A DNA stretch of 64,000 nucleotides, from NCBI GenBank assembly GCA_019925095.2, contig CM034411.1, forward strand, positions 10,004,001-10,068,000. The letters are read 5' to 3'. The stretch is from Dendrolimus kikuchii. Its lineage: Eukaryota > Arthropoda > Insecta > Lepidoptera > Lasiocampidae. The notes below the pieces were generated by a model. The model ran no database searches and was not told where the DNA came from. It saw only the letters and a program-made list of their open reading frames with translations. The position numbers were made by a program, and so were the translations under genes. Below are positions 10,503 through 21,330 of this stretch, piece by piece (positions within the stretch are counted from its first letter, which is position 1; each line of letters begins with the position of its first letter).

Positions 10503-10915
10503 AGAAATTTTAAATTCAAATTCAATTCAAATTCAAAAGTTTTTATTCAAAATAAGTTCCACTGGAGAACACTTTTTGAAGGTCATGTAAGTTAAATTTT
10601 TTTTTTTTTTACTTCCTATTCTATGTACACCGCTTCGCAACGTGTTGATGCTGTAAAGGAGAAGAAGCGGCAAGAAACTCCCCAGCAACACGTCTAGCTA
10701 AATATTGTTTTTCTTTATATTTCATATTCTATTTATATCTCAAAATCTTTTTTTAATCAGTTTTGTAAGTATGTTACAGAATCACTTTTTAAAGAATTAA
10801 TGGAGTTGTAGCAAACAATGCATACTCAAAAAGACCAAGACAATAAAAGGAAAGAAAAATAATATTATAGTTATAATAATGACATGACGTGCTAAAATGT
10901 TATGCTGCAATATGT
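10503..10915 (-). mobile_element. LINE family O 3' untranslated region
   Basis: Reversed, it carries CTTGCCGCTTCTTCTCC, CACGTTGCGAAGCGGTGTAC and CTTCAAAAAGTGTTCTCCAG, ending in an (AATTTG)n-type tail at 10503-10531. A second copy is at 60945-61350 on the plus strand. No coding remains. Confidence 0.65.
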
Positions 10916-11550
10916 CTCCAGAAATTCCTTATAAGCATGGCAAGAAAAAAAAAATCGTGGATTAGTCGGCTTTTAAAATAAAAAAGCTGCTGGGCAAATC
11001 ATAAATTTCTTGCTTCTACGTTATAAAACTAGCCCTATTTTTATTTTAGTATTCGTATTCATAATTATTCATGTACAGGTTAATTACTGTAATATATTGA
11101 ATGCTTTATAAATAATATGATTAAAATTTTGGCTATACATTGAAAACACTTAATGAAAATTCCCTTCCTGTGTAGAGTTCGTAAGAATTGAGTACTATAT
11201 TAAAAGTATCACATTTTAAATAAATTCAAATTACTGGCAACATTTATTCTATCCTACAGATACAATGTGAAAGGGACAAAATCCCTAAACATCGTTATGT
11301 TAAAGATCAACCTGCTTTGTTTCACTTTTAACCTCCGTGTTTATTTCTCATTTTAAAGCAAAACCAGCCTTAATGTTGCGTACGTAAGATTTAAAATTAA
11401 ATATAGATTTAGGGCTTAATAGAAAAGCCTTATGCTTAAGTAGAGTAGGGGAGTGTAGGGGTATGAAAAACGTATATGGTTGCCTGTCGAGACCGTCTGA
11501 AGTAAAGTCCTTTAGTTTAGGTATAAAAACAAAACATATAGATGGCATTC
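10916..11550. other. AT-rich stretch, no feature identified
   Basis: I see no recurrent repeat or coding signal. Confidence 0.4.
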
Positions 11551-11556
11551 GTATAT

Positions 11557-11810
11557 GACGGCCTCTGTGGTTGAGCGGGCTAGACCCTTACCGGTCTATC
11601 TCACTGCAACAAAGATGCTCCCTCCGGGTTCAATTCCTGGCATGGTAAATTTCGGAATCGAATTTTCTCCGTTACTTACTGTGGTCTGGGTGTCTGGGAC
11701 AGCCCCAGAGTAACCCTTTGTATATCACCCATAACTCGAAGCGGAACTTGCTTAATTTGGAGATATACAATATGTGTGTTTGTCTGTCGATTACGTATAA
11801 AATATGTACA
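11557..11810 (+). repeat. Family E SINE
   Basis: A box TGGTTGAGCGG at 11568-11578 and B box GGTTCAATTCC at 11627-11637 are both intact, followed by the full body and TGTGTTTGTCTGTCGA. CGTATA flanks both sides (11551-11556 and after 11811) and may be a short target-site duplication. Confidence 0.75.
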
Positions 11811-11871
11811 CACACTTTATATATAGGTATAGGTACAGGTGTCAATAAGTTAAGTAAATATATAACAACTA

Positions 11872-13160
11872 GCTGTTGCTCCACTCGCGTAGATTAACAA
11901 TAGTCATTGTTTGAGTATTCAAAAAAAGTTAAAAGGTAGCCCCTATTTCACTCCCTTTAAGGGTTGAATTTCGAAAAAAACCGATATATGTGTACATTTA
12001 TTTCTAAGCAGGTACATAAAATGTCGCACTTCTTACCTTGAAAATGACGTATTGTCATATGAAATGAAATGAAATCTTTATTTGTATGAAACATGGATAA
12101 CAAGATCTTATGATATAATGAGAATATGTTTCGCCATTTACTGGCATACAAATTTTCTTAAAAACTAATATGGTTTGTAAACATTATGTAATTTTATTCA
12201 ATAGTCATGTATAATCATTACAATTTGCTGCACAATTTTGTCACCTTTGTGTCAAAGTTAAATACAATTATATATTTTATGAATGTCACTTTATTAGTAA
12301 TACTGAATTGTCGAATATATTGAATAATTTAACAATCGCACGTTGGAAAATAATAATAATAATAAAATAAATAAATGTTATTTGATGTCACTAAATAATT
12401 CTGATACCCGATAAAAACATTTATCAACCAGCCATGAGAATAATTTTCTTTTAAATTGTTTGAGAGGCAATTCTCTTATTGACGCAGGTATTCGATTATA
12501 TACTTTTATTGTTATTACTGGTATATTTTTGTGACTTAATGCAGTCCTACGCATAGGAGTTATTAGTCTAGTTGGGTCTCTGTTCTTGATTTTCGAATAT
12601 ATTTGGTCTGTATACGCTGAAAAATATTCTGAATGTTCCTTTACAAATATACCGATTTGTAAAATGTATAAGCCAGCTAGAGTTAATAATTTTTGTTGTT
12701 TAAATAGTGGTCTGCAAGAAGTAATTGGACTTACTCCGCATATAGCTCTCAAACACTTTTTTTGGGCAATAAAAGCCCTGCCAACTAATTACCCCATAGA
12801 ATGAGCCCATACCGTAAAACCGATGCGACATATCCATGATACGCCATTAGAGCTGTTTTTTGTCCAGAAGTAAAAATAAAAATTTCATGGTCTTTTTCAC
12901 GCCCGTAAGGGCTGAATTTCCAAAAACGCTGATACGCCTGTACCTATATTTCGAACCAGAAATAGGTCTACAAAATTTTATGCTTCTTACTTTAAAATAG
13001 AGGGCGTTTCATACAAACTGTCATCCCCTTTTTCACCCTCTTAGGGGTTGAAATTGCAAAAATCCTTTCTTAGTGCGCACCTACAGTATAAGTTTGGGCT
13101 GTGCGTTGATATGTCAGTCAGTCAGTCAGTGAGGCCTGTCAATTCCATATGTATAGATAA
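11872..13160 (-). mobile_element. Helitron-like repeat I, interrupted by a LINE
   Basis: On the minus strand it starts near TCTATACATATGG, followed by a (TGAC)n-like block at 13111-13127. It ends AGTGGAGCAACAG then CTAG followed by T (11872 region). It holds at least three blocks with a CACCC...TAGGGGTTGAATTT motif (11946, 12896, 13033 regions), a layout common in Lepidoptera. A LINE fragment at 12059-12833 separates the first block from the others. Confidence 0.45.
12059..12833 (-). pseudogene. CR1/Jockey-like LINE reverse transcriptase C-terminus
   Basis: The minus strand from 12752 to 12378 encodes a 124-residue open frame with CGVSPITSCRPLFKQQKLLTL, DPTRLITPMRRTAL and FKRKLFSWLVDKCFY. 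This is the conserved C-terminal end of many lepidopteran CR1/Jockey-group LINEs. Upstream, YGYVASVLRYGLILWGN is readable up to 12833 but in a shifted frame with a stop. The 3' end has AATAAAG followed by (ATTTC)n at 12058-12075. Nine reverse-strand kilobases of parent element are not present, so this is a 5'-truncated copy. Confidence 0.8.
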
Positions 13161-13189
13161 TATTCCGCATAAAATACACATTATACATA

Positions 13190-13397
13190 CATCTATAATC
13201 TAAGCGAGTATGCTTGGGCTATGTATGGGCAAAATACAACGGAGTGCTCTGAATCTGAACCCAACAACTCAGGTCCATAGCAAATAACATAAAATACGTT
13301 TACGAAATTTCCAGGCCAGGAATCGAAGCCGGAGTCTCTGCGTCTGAGTGAGCTAGATAGACAAAGAGTTAGATCACTCAACTATACAGTCCGTCGC
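13190..13397 (-). repeat. Family E SINE, degenerate
   Basis: Reversed, the head is GACTGTATAGTTGAGTGATC... and the B-box region is CTTCGATTCCTGGCCTGG. The body has GGACCTGAGTTGTTGGG and AGCATACTCGC. Both boxes are mutated. Confidence 0.6.
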
Positions 13398-13684
13398 TAT
13401 CTATACACAGATAACACTTTAATGTTCACTAAAACAAACACAACAATAATTACGCTAGTTAATTTTTTTAAACAAAACAATAGGCGGCCTTATAGTTTAT
13501 AGCTCTTTTCCAGGCAGCCTTAGCTAATTTGAAAATGTATAAAGTACCGCCATGTTATTCCAATGACTTGAGATTAGATGCAAGCAATAGAGTATGCACA
13601 GTTTAGGCAGTTTTTGTGGCGTGCTATGCATGTTGCTACTAGTATCACGTGCTGATGGTGAAAGAAAACATCGTGGTAATAGAT

Positions 13685-13800
13685 AGATAACAATTTATTG
13701 TACACCATTCCAAAAAAACTTACGAACTAGTATTTATTCTTATTGTGTACAAGGGGCGGTCTTATCGCTAAAAAGCGATCTCTTCCAGACAACCCGTGGC
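13685..13800 (-). mobile_element. LINE family N 3' end
   Basis: Reversed: GGGTTGTCTGGAAGAGATCG, CTTTTTAGCGATAAGACCGC, then TACACAATAAG and ACAATAAATTG with a (TATC)n tail at 13680-13690. It is better preserved than the copy at 3151. Confidence 0.65.
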
Positions 13801-13926
13801 ATTGCATTTGAATATTGTTGATTAGGAGTGGCGATAGTGGTATACATGATTATTATATGATTACTTACATTTTAATAATAAATATATAAATAGCTAACTT
13901 TTATATATATCTTCTATATAGGTATA

Positions 13927-14139
13927 CTAGCGGCCCCGGCAGACGTTGTCCTGCCTTTAAAAAATAAAATTCTAAAACCCGATTCCAGCGCCACCTACCG
14001 GGTCCAAATGTTAGCTATCCTATCTTTCAAGTCGGATCAAACTGCACACGGTGTGCAAATTTGATTAAAATCGGTCAAGTAGTTTAGGAGTCCATTGAGG
14101 ACAAACATTGTGACACGAGATTTATATATATTAAGAAGA
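13927..14139 (-). mobile_element. Helitron-like element K, short form
   Basis: The minus-strand end reads GGCAGGACAACGTCTGCC, which folds into a stem of seven pairs with one bulge. GGGGC, CG and CTAG (13927-13930) with A on the plus-strand flank follow. The start, TCTTAATATATATAAATC, lies at about 14139. It lies back to back with the next entry. Confidence 0.65.
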
Positions 14140-14455
14140 TATAAAAGAAAGTCGTGTTAGTTACACTATTTATAACTTAAGAACGGCTGTACCGATTTGG
14201 CTGAAAATTGGTGGGAAGGTAGCTTAAAATCAGGAGACGGACATAGGATACTTTATATCCCGTTGGAACCGGTAGGTGGCGCTGAGATCAGGTTCGAGAA
14301 TCCTCATAATCACCTAGAGCGACTTTGGTGATTTTGTTTTTGTGTATTTGAGTGGGTTCCCGGACTATTCGCAATTGGAACCGGTAGGTGGCGCTGGGAT
14401 CGGTTCCTAGATTTTTAGTTTTTCAGAGCAGGATAACTTCTGCCGGGGCCTCTAG
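14140..14455 (+). mobile_element. Helitron-like element K, opposite orientation
   Basis: It runs from TATAAAAGAAAGTCGTG through GTACCGATTTGGCTGAAAAT and two GGTAGGTGGCGCTG units to GCAGGATAACTTCTGC, GGGGCCT and CTAG at 14452-14455, then T. With the preceding copy it makes a 529-base unit whose two ends are both Helitron 3' ends. Confidence 0.65.
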
Positions 14456-14818
14456 TATAGTAATAAAATACAACTATTTAAACATAATAAACATATAGCT
14501 ATATGAAATATACTACTAATTACATAAATATGCTATTTATATGGATTGAAAATCTGCTGAATTGCATTGAACAAGCGTGGCGTGTAAATTAACCATATTG
14601 TTGGAACGGGGAGCCCATGCTCAGCTAGCTTATAAAAGTCTGTTGGCTACTGGAGCCCCTAATAATTGGTTCGTGTAACACGCAATTCTCCAGGTTATAC
14701 CTAATTTTATTGGTAAAACAACAATCTGACATTATATATAATATACATTACAAATACAATAATAACTTCGCACTTGTGTAGCGCTTACGATATACCACAT
14801 ATTAATAGCTAGCTTTTG

Positions 14819-15012
14819 TCCGCGGCTTCGCGCGCGTTAATGATATCAGACGGAAATCGTACTTTTTCCGGGATAAAAAGTAGTCTATGTCGTATTCCAG
14901 ACTATAATCAATCTCTGCGGCTAAACATCATCCAGATCGGTTCAGCAGTTCTGGCGTGATTGATTAACAAAGATCCATCTAAACGTTCTCATTTATAGTA
15001 TTAGTATAAATA
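14819..15012 (-). mobile_element. Helitron-like repeat H, short
   Basis: On the minus strand it ends GCGCGAAGCCGCGGACAAAAG then CTAG (14819-14822). The body has CGGGATAAAAAGTAG-type and TGAACCGATCTGGATGA motifs. A second copy is at 50145-50347. The GC-rich CGCG terminus can fold. Confidence 0.5.
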
Positions 15013-17339
15013 GATGTTGCTAAAGTCTTACTAAAATAATAAATAGGTACTAAAAATACCTGGCGATGTTATGGTCTTCAAAGAAATGCCAACCGAATCC
15101 ATCGAAAAGGTCTATGTGCAGACTACAAAATTATTAGTTTAAAATACTTGTAATTATAAGGAACATAACACATGTAGCAAAATATTTACTGTTGTTTTGT
15201 AGCGCTGATATTTATGGTCTACATTAATTAATTTTCAATTAGTAAAATTTGTCAATTCACATCATAAAAAGTCGTTCTCCATTATCCAAAATGGCCCCTC
15301 CATACACCTGTATCAGTTATATTGGCAATGTCGGAGTGTTGCGTCATCGATTCGATTATTCAAATGGTTTTTAGGCGAGGGGCTGTACGAAGTATCAGGG
15401 TTGCCAGCTTATAATATTTTTTTGCGGGAAATCGTATAAATTATGCTTTAATATAGGATTTGTCGTTGTATTTAAATTCAATATTCATTAACTATGCTTC
15501 CTGAAACATTTAAGGTGTTGAAAATAAATAAACTAATATTTTATAAGATTTTTAATTCCCTAACTGTATATTTACTTGGAATTTACTAGATATTGTTAAA
15601 ACAACTTTCCATTATTCTAGGAGCGACAAAAAATTTAGAATAGAATAGAATATATTTAATTATACAAACAAATTAAAGTAAGAATATACAAAAGTGACTT
15701 AGAAATGGGTAATAAGGCAAGAAATAGGTGTTTTTTAATTATTGTAAAAAGGAAAATATTACTATAGCGGATGTACAGTAAATATTATACGTGAACGTAT
15801 CAAAGACTATGAGTGCAACATAAAGGTTACTAATCGCATGAACAGTATGTACTTATTTAAGTCCTGGTACAAAATTATCTCTCGAATATGACGTGAACTG
15901 CTCTGTGTAATCTTTAAAACTACAAGGGAGTGTGTGTCCTTGTTTCAGGAGCAAAGACGTTACTAATTTCATTTTAAAATAAAAGTTACCAATTCAATAC
16001 TATGTTATTATTATTAAAATTTTACTCTGCTGTTACTTGGAAGAATAGCGTTGGTTCAATAATCCAACAATTATACTGAGATTGACCCAATTTTAGGGCT
16101 ATTTTTTTAATCTCGTGTTCTTTTCTTTGAACGTGTCTATTTCGTTATCATAAATATGTTATTTATATTTAATTTTCCAAAGTAAGATTCTTCTAAAAAT
16201 TAATGTATATTTTCTTTCAATTTCCTACTGATACATGAAATATAGAATTAACGTAAATTGCAAAGAAATCCCCGAAATTTATCACAAGCTGGCAACACGG
16301 ATGTTAGGGTAGGACTGTTTGACAAATTGCCCTCAAACCCAGACAGGGTTTAGGGCAATGTAGGGCTCCAAATGTACGAAGGGTCCGTTCAAGAGATGGG
16401 GAAATAACTACTTAACATATACAAAATACATATATTCATTTCGCTTAGCGAATTAAAACAAGTAAATACGTATAGGATCACATTGAAGTTCCGTAGCTAT
16501 ACTGACATAAACAGAATCCTTTATGAAACTGTCATGAGCATCAGGCTGTGTGTTGTCAGTCTTTTTTTAAAATTTGTTTAAAAAAAAGTTACAAGATTAT
16601 ACAAACAATTACATTCTCGGAAACTACTTGCTCCATATGGACGAAATTTAATAGGTATGTGCCTGTTAAGGAAAAACATCGTAAGCGTATATACACTTTT
16701 AAAGGAGAGCTACTTTACAAATTATTGGAACGAAGTTCCTTATCACGCGTTGCGAAAGGGGGCTAGACGGAATTTTTTTTAGTATATTGATAATTTTGCC
16801 ATTAACGCTGATATAAGGATCTTTTAGTGTGTCACAATAAAAAAAATTAAATACCTAAATTCTGCTGCTTACGATGTTTTAACAGGCGTAATATGTAATT
16901 TATATGCGGCTACACATTACTATAGTGAAGTAGCGAACAATTAAGAATAAGGGATATCCGTCATACATGTAATTGTGAGTTGAGTTTTTGCTCTGTGTCC
17001 AAATCGTGTGGGGTATCGCTAGTTAGAGTTTGAAAAATAATAAGAATGTTTGTAAGTGATTTTTTTTTAATGGCAACAAACACCGAAACATGGGCTCGGC
17101 TGAAAATTCTTTCTACATTCTAAGTTTTTCATGTGTCAATAATATTTTACGTATCTACTAATATTTACGTTATTAATTCCTAGGCTAGATGTTAATTTTT
17201 ATTTATGATTGATTGCAGTATCTGTAATGATATTTGGTAATTTTATACAATCTTTTTACAATTTTATTAATCAGTAGACAAAAATACATATATTGCATAT
17301 TTCCAAACTAGTTACACTTGACTTGTTAGTAGATATATG
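15013..17339. other. Long AT-rich stretch, almost featureless
   Basis: 15640-15720 begins with a TAGAATAGAATAGAATA run like the tail of LINE N reversed. 16326-16358 can form a small hairpin (TTGCCCT...AGGGCAA). No coding signal was recognised. Confidence 0.4.
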
Positions 17340-17480
17340 TAGATATTACTAACACAGAAGACCGTTCGTGTCGATTCCAGATCCGAATAAATAAAGTAAA
17401 AGTATGTATACGAAATTTAACCTGCTAGGATTAGAACCCAGGATCTCTGCGTTTTGGTGACATGGGCGGGCTCAGGCTCA
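17340..17480 (-). repeat. Family E SINE, highly diverged
   Basis: Reversed, CGCAGAGATCCTGGGTTCTAA followed by TCCTAGCAGGTTAAATTTCG matches the B-box region of SINE E. A GGATCTGG segment follows at the expected distance. Confidence 0.4.
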
Positions 17481-17776
17481 TAGTTTCATTTTGACAATTG
17501 CAAAATACATATTCAAACACAAACACTTCTAAAAATAAACTCCACGACCCAATAAAAGCAAATCGAATAAGGAAATTATTAGTACAATAGGAAACTAACT
17601 TAAGATTTCAACCCGTTTCGCTTTGAAACACGACATCAGTTCTCCGTTAGCAAACAATAGCACTTTAGTCACGCCTTACAAACTTTCCAAAAGCTTGTAA
17701 TACAATCCCTCAATATACACGAATACCTATTTTCAAAAAGTCATTTACAGTGACTGAATCCTTACTATTTATTACA

Positions 17777-18162
17777 TACATACATACATACATAACTTCA
17801 CGCCAGTTCCCTCGCGGGGTAGGCACGAACAACAGAGTGCCATTTAGGCTTATTCTTACACACCTCACTTGCCTCTTTGACATTCATAACTCTTGTCATG
17901 CAAGCTCGTCTGTTTTTAAGGCTCCTGACATCACCTTCTGCTAGTACACGATCAATTTGATCATGGAAGGTGTGTCGTGGCCTTCCACGACTTCTGCATC
18001 CATCCACTTTTGCATTGTATATCTGTTTAGTCATTCTTTCATCATGCATTCTTTCCACATGCCCGAACCACCGGAGCATTCCTTTCCTTACCTTCACCCC
18101 GACACTCTCTTTCAGACCAACTCTCTTTCTTACTTCGGTATTACGAACGCGGTCCGCGAGCG
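17777..18162 (-). mobile_element. LINE-A copy with perfect 12-bp target-site duplication
   Basis: It encodes, on the minus strand, NTEVRKRVGLKESVGVKVRK, then GMLRWFGHVERMHDERM and on to AYPARELA and a stop, with the (TATG)n tail on the left. CTATTTATTACA occurs exactly at 17765-17776 and 18163-18174. The open frame is intact over the retained part, so this copy is young. RWFGHVERM is a typical C-terminal motif of non-LTR reverse transcriptase proteins. Confidence 0.93.
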
Positions 18163-18321
18163 CTATTTATTACACAAAAGTAAACTTCACTTTTGGTGCA
18201 GGATTTTTTTGAAAGAATTAAAAGAATTATATTTTGCCGTGCAGTTTTATTTTCGAATAATGTATATAATACTGGTCAAAAATACTCAATATATGTGTAC
18301 ATATTTTATTATGTAAATATG

Positions 18322-18482
18322 AGGCCATGAGCCTTTACAAAGAGATAAAAAAACGACTCATCAACTCTTCAGGTGATCAGAGGGCTGGTGGCTACCTCGA
18401 ACAATGGATCTGTATAACAAGGCAGCGACGAAAAATAGCCAGCTTTCTGGGCACCTTGCCCATAGGATATGATGATCTAGGC
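18322..18482 (+). pseudogene. Coding-derived dispersed fragment (family L)
   Basis: One frame reads SLYKEIKKRL, GDQRAGGYLEQ, and RRKIASFLGTLP. A reversed relative at 59945-60125 keeps the same residues at the same spacing (GDQRA/DDQRADAYLGQ, VASLLGILP), so both descend from a protein-coding mobile element. I cannot name the element. Confidence 0.5.
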
Positions 18483-18530
18483 TTCGAATTATATGTATAG
18501 TCTTAAAATATTTATTATATTGTTACGAGT

Positions 18531-18845
18531 TGCAGGACTCGAATTAAAATGCCGTTGGAATTATTAAAGAGTTTAATAGAACTATACAAACACGTATAAC
18601 GCAGGTACAAATATAACAACACGCGCAAAGTCCGTCACTAAATAGATTACCGAATGTACACACGTCTTGCTTCGCTTGTGGTTATCGCTCGACTGCCTCA
18701 TCTGTTGGGGCATTGCTTTATACTGTACCGATGCAATACGTCTGCCCGTTTGTATTTTAAATCCGAGATACCTGGCAGTGATCACAATACAACAGTAGGC
18801 CGTAAAAGATTAGAATACACAATGGGCTGTTTCTTTATCACAAAT
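18531..18845 (-). mobile_element. Solo LTR (family M)
   Basis: The plus strand starts TGTTACGAGTTGCAGGACTCG; reversed, the LTR ends CTCGTAACA. Inside, in element orientation, are CAGTATAAAGC (TATA) and AATAAACTC-like poly(A) sequence. Copies at 48230-48609 (+) and 55573-55923 (-) share the whole length. No internal gag or pol adjoins. The outer limit near 18845 is uncertain. Confidence 0.6.
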
Positions 18846-20454
18846 TTTAAACACAAAGTAAACAAAAGAAGTCGAAAGGTAATAAAATGCAGGTGTGAAT
18901 ATGTCTTTGTCGATCGTAACAATATGTAGAATATGATATAACTACGAATAAGTTTTCTTAATTGTTTTAGTTTATGATGTCTTAGTTTAATAAATGTTGC
19001 TAAAATTAATTTAATTAATTCGTCTAACTTTAGTATACACAACCTTGCCTGTTGTTTTTCCCTTTTTGCTAGACGCAAAGGTTGGCTGGAATAAAACTCA
19101 AGACTACAACAACATTAGACTTTAGTTCACCTTTGTGCATCACCACTATTTTATAGTTTGATGTATAATATAACTTTTTTGTGTACAATAAAGAATTAAG
19201 AACAGTTGTATAAATAAACAAGGATTCGAAGTAATTCAATGAGACCGTAAAGGCAAGGTGTCTGATGGTTGGTTTTTACATATACTACCTATTAATTTGC
19301 TTTACTGCTGATGAAAAGATGATATATATATATATTTCATACAATGACTGTTAATTTTCTGCCAATGATAAGGTGACAAAGAAAGGATCATAAAACACAG
19401 AAACCCAGCATAAAGCTATAAATACTTTAAAGCCTGCTGCGTTAAAAACTAATTTAGTACAAAACCAGTAGGAACAATGAACTATCATAAATAAGTCTTA
19501 AAGAAACACAAGGCTAGTGTTACCCAAACTAAAGTAATAACAGTAGAGGAAAAATCAAATAGAGAAGCAATTTGCGTACGAAATGTATTACATACAGCTT
19601 ATCATATATTTTTGGACTATACTTACTACCGAAGATACTACTTGAATTCACTGAAACTTTGCAAAACTGTCATGTACATGTATACTATGTAACTTCTAAG
19701 ATACAGACTTGGCCTAAGTTTAGGTGTTGGTACCCAAGAAATCTTTCAAGACTGAATGTATACGAACTTCTGGTGTTGTAGAGGAATACTTACAATCCAT
19801 TAGATGGCGCTGTGCAATAATTGAGGTCGCAATCGATGCCCGACACGTACAAAGAATATATACGAATTTCCAACAATAAATGATAGGCCTAGGCTTGCGA
19901 GAAACTACAATAGCTTCGCTGGAAGATCTTACTTCGAGACGGAGGAGCATACCATCTCGCTCCTCCACCCTATACGAGGCACTCTCTTCAGTGTCAATAA
20001 AAATCTCTTATCCATTTCTTTATCTATATTAGGAGAATCGGGTCGATTGCAAATATTCAAGATCTAACCTGTTGCCGTTTCCAAAGATGTGAAACCAAAA
20101 TCTTAATACACAGAGCAACACACAAAGCGTGTCTTTCAAATTGATTGCAACACATATACGTTCAACATCATTATATGATACTCACTCCACGATAGTAGCA
20201 GTAGCCCCATTATAATTTTATGTTGCCAATTCTCACAATAAAACCCTTGAAAGAAATAACATAAACAAAGTAATCGATAAACCATCGATGAGGGCGATAG
20301 AAGAAGCGATTTTATTAGTGCTGTTCACTGGTACATTATAAACCAACTATAAAGTTTATAAATAATAGTCTGTTAGCGTCGTTGGCCACCCTCTACGCTT
20401 ACAGTGTTTCTCAACCTTTGATACGGTTAAACAATACGGATGTGGACACAATCC
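18846..20454. other. No recognised feature
   Basis: 19780-19980 is less AT-rich (TTAGATGGCGCTGTGC, GACGGAGGAGCATACC) but matched nothing else in the window. The short frames at 18782-19078 and 19572-19781 are not convincing. Confidence 0.35.
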
Positions 20455-21013
20455 CTGTTAATATTATAAATGCGAAAGTAACTCTGTTTGTTATGCTTCT
20501 ACGGGAAAAGTATTGGACTGATTTGGCTGAAATTCGGTATATATGTAATTTTAATACCGAGGGTGTACAAGGGATACTTTTCAGCCTGGATAATAGAATA
20601 GATTTTGGAATTGATTTATGTAAAGGTTATTCCACAAAGTAGGATAGGTTTTTTTTGTGATTTACCATTTTCGTCATTTTAGTCATTTTCATCATTTTTG
20701 TAGTTTACAGATAATAGAAGAGATCTGACACATGCTACTAATATTTAAGAAAAAAATAAAACATGTACGGGTTGAAATAGGTGATGACAGTTTGTATGGG
20801 AGAACAATCATTTCTCAAGTTTATAGATATAAAAATTCAGTAATTATAAAAAAATGCAATAGTAACTGGGTCTGTCTATCTGTTAAGCTTTCACGGAAAA
20901 ACGACTGGAGTTCTGGATCGGTTTTGTTGTATTTCTGTACATGTGTAGTTTTAGTACCGAAAATGCACATAGATACTTTTCATCCCGGGAGATGGGATAG
21001 TTTCCGATATAAT
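20455..21013 (+). repeat. Two degenerate Helitron-like family P/H units
   Basis: 20455-20660 has TATAAATGCGAAAGTAACTC, TGGACTGATTTGGCTGAAAT and a poor end. 20840-21013 repeats the pattern (GCAATAGTAACTGGGTCTGT, CTTTCACGG, TTTTCATCCCGGGAGATGGG). Both resemble the 5' halves of the common lepidopteran family. The CTAG end is lost. Confidence 0.45.
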
Positions 21014-21330
21014 ATCCGTGCAGGAACGGAGAAAGAATACAATTTCCTGCGGCCCGGCGGCCTGTCGTAAGAGGCGACTAAACCACCCACAGCCAGGTGG
21101 TAGGGCATTTGCCCGACTGGATGGCTACCACCCCTGGTCTAGAGCATGCCGCCATAACAACTTTGAATTGTGTTCCGGCATTAGTGACCAGGTTCCAGAC
21201 TCACTTAAGAGAGCAGCAGCGCATTTGTAGCACCTTTGGTGTTGCAAATGTCCATAGGCGATGGTAACCGCTTTCTATCCAGTGGGCCGTCTGCCTGTCT
21301 GCTGAACTCCTGCAGTAAAAAATAAAAAAT
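21014..21330 (+). repeat. Family B retroposon, full length
   Basis: It runs from ATCCGTGCAGGAACGGAG to CTCCTGCAGTAAAAAATAAA, inserted directly after the family P unit. ATAATAT flanks both sides, which is too AT-rich to prove a target-site duplication. Confidence 0.85.

Larger units (their letters stand above)
13590..14645 (+). repeat. Family F SINE broken by later insertions
   Basis: 13590-13677 matches the middle of SINE F (CACGTGCTGATGGTGAAAG, AAAACATCG). 14565-14645 resembles its continuation (AACAAGCGTGGCG, GGAGCCCATGCTCAGC). In between lie a LINE N 3' end (13685-13800) and a pair of K Helitron-like elements. Reading the two pieces as one old SINE is an inference from order and orientation. 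Confidence 0.4.

Noticed and set aside
11557..11645. tRNA-Leu/Ser gene at the A and B boxes
   Set aside because: Several diverged copies share a 140-base non-tRNA body, so this is a SINE.
12586..12804. Plus-strand open frame
   Set aside because: It is antisense to the CR1-like LINE on the minus strand.
16326..16358. Hairpin TTGCCCT...AGGGCAA as a structured RNA
   Set aside because: Short, with an indel in the stem and no supporting context.
17957..18316. 119-codon plus-strand frame
   Set aside because: Antisense shadow of LINE-A that runs into flanking DNA.
21018..21230. Open frames such as MQERRKNTISCG... repeated at several loci as a protein family
   Set aside because: They occur wherever retroposon B occurs, on both strands and in several frames, and break at each indel. 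The repeat, not a protein, is conserved.
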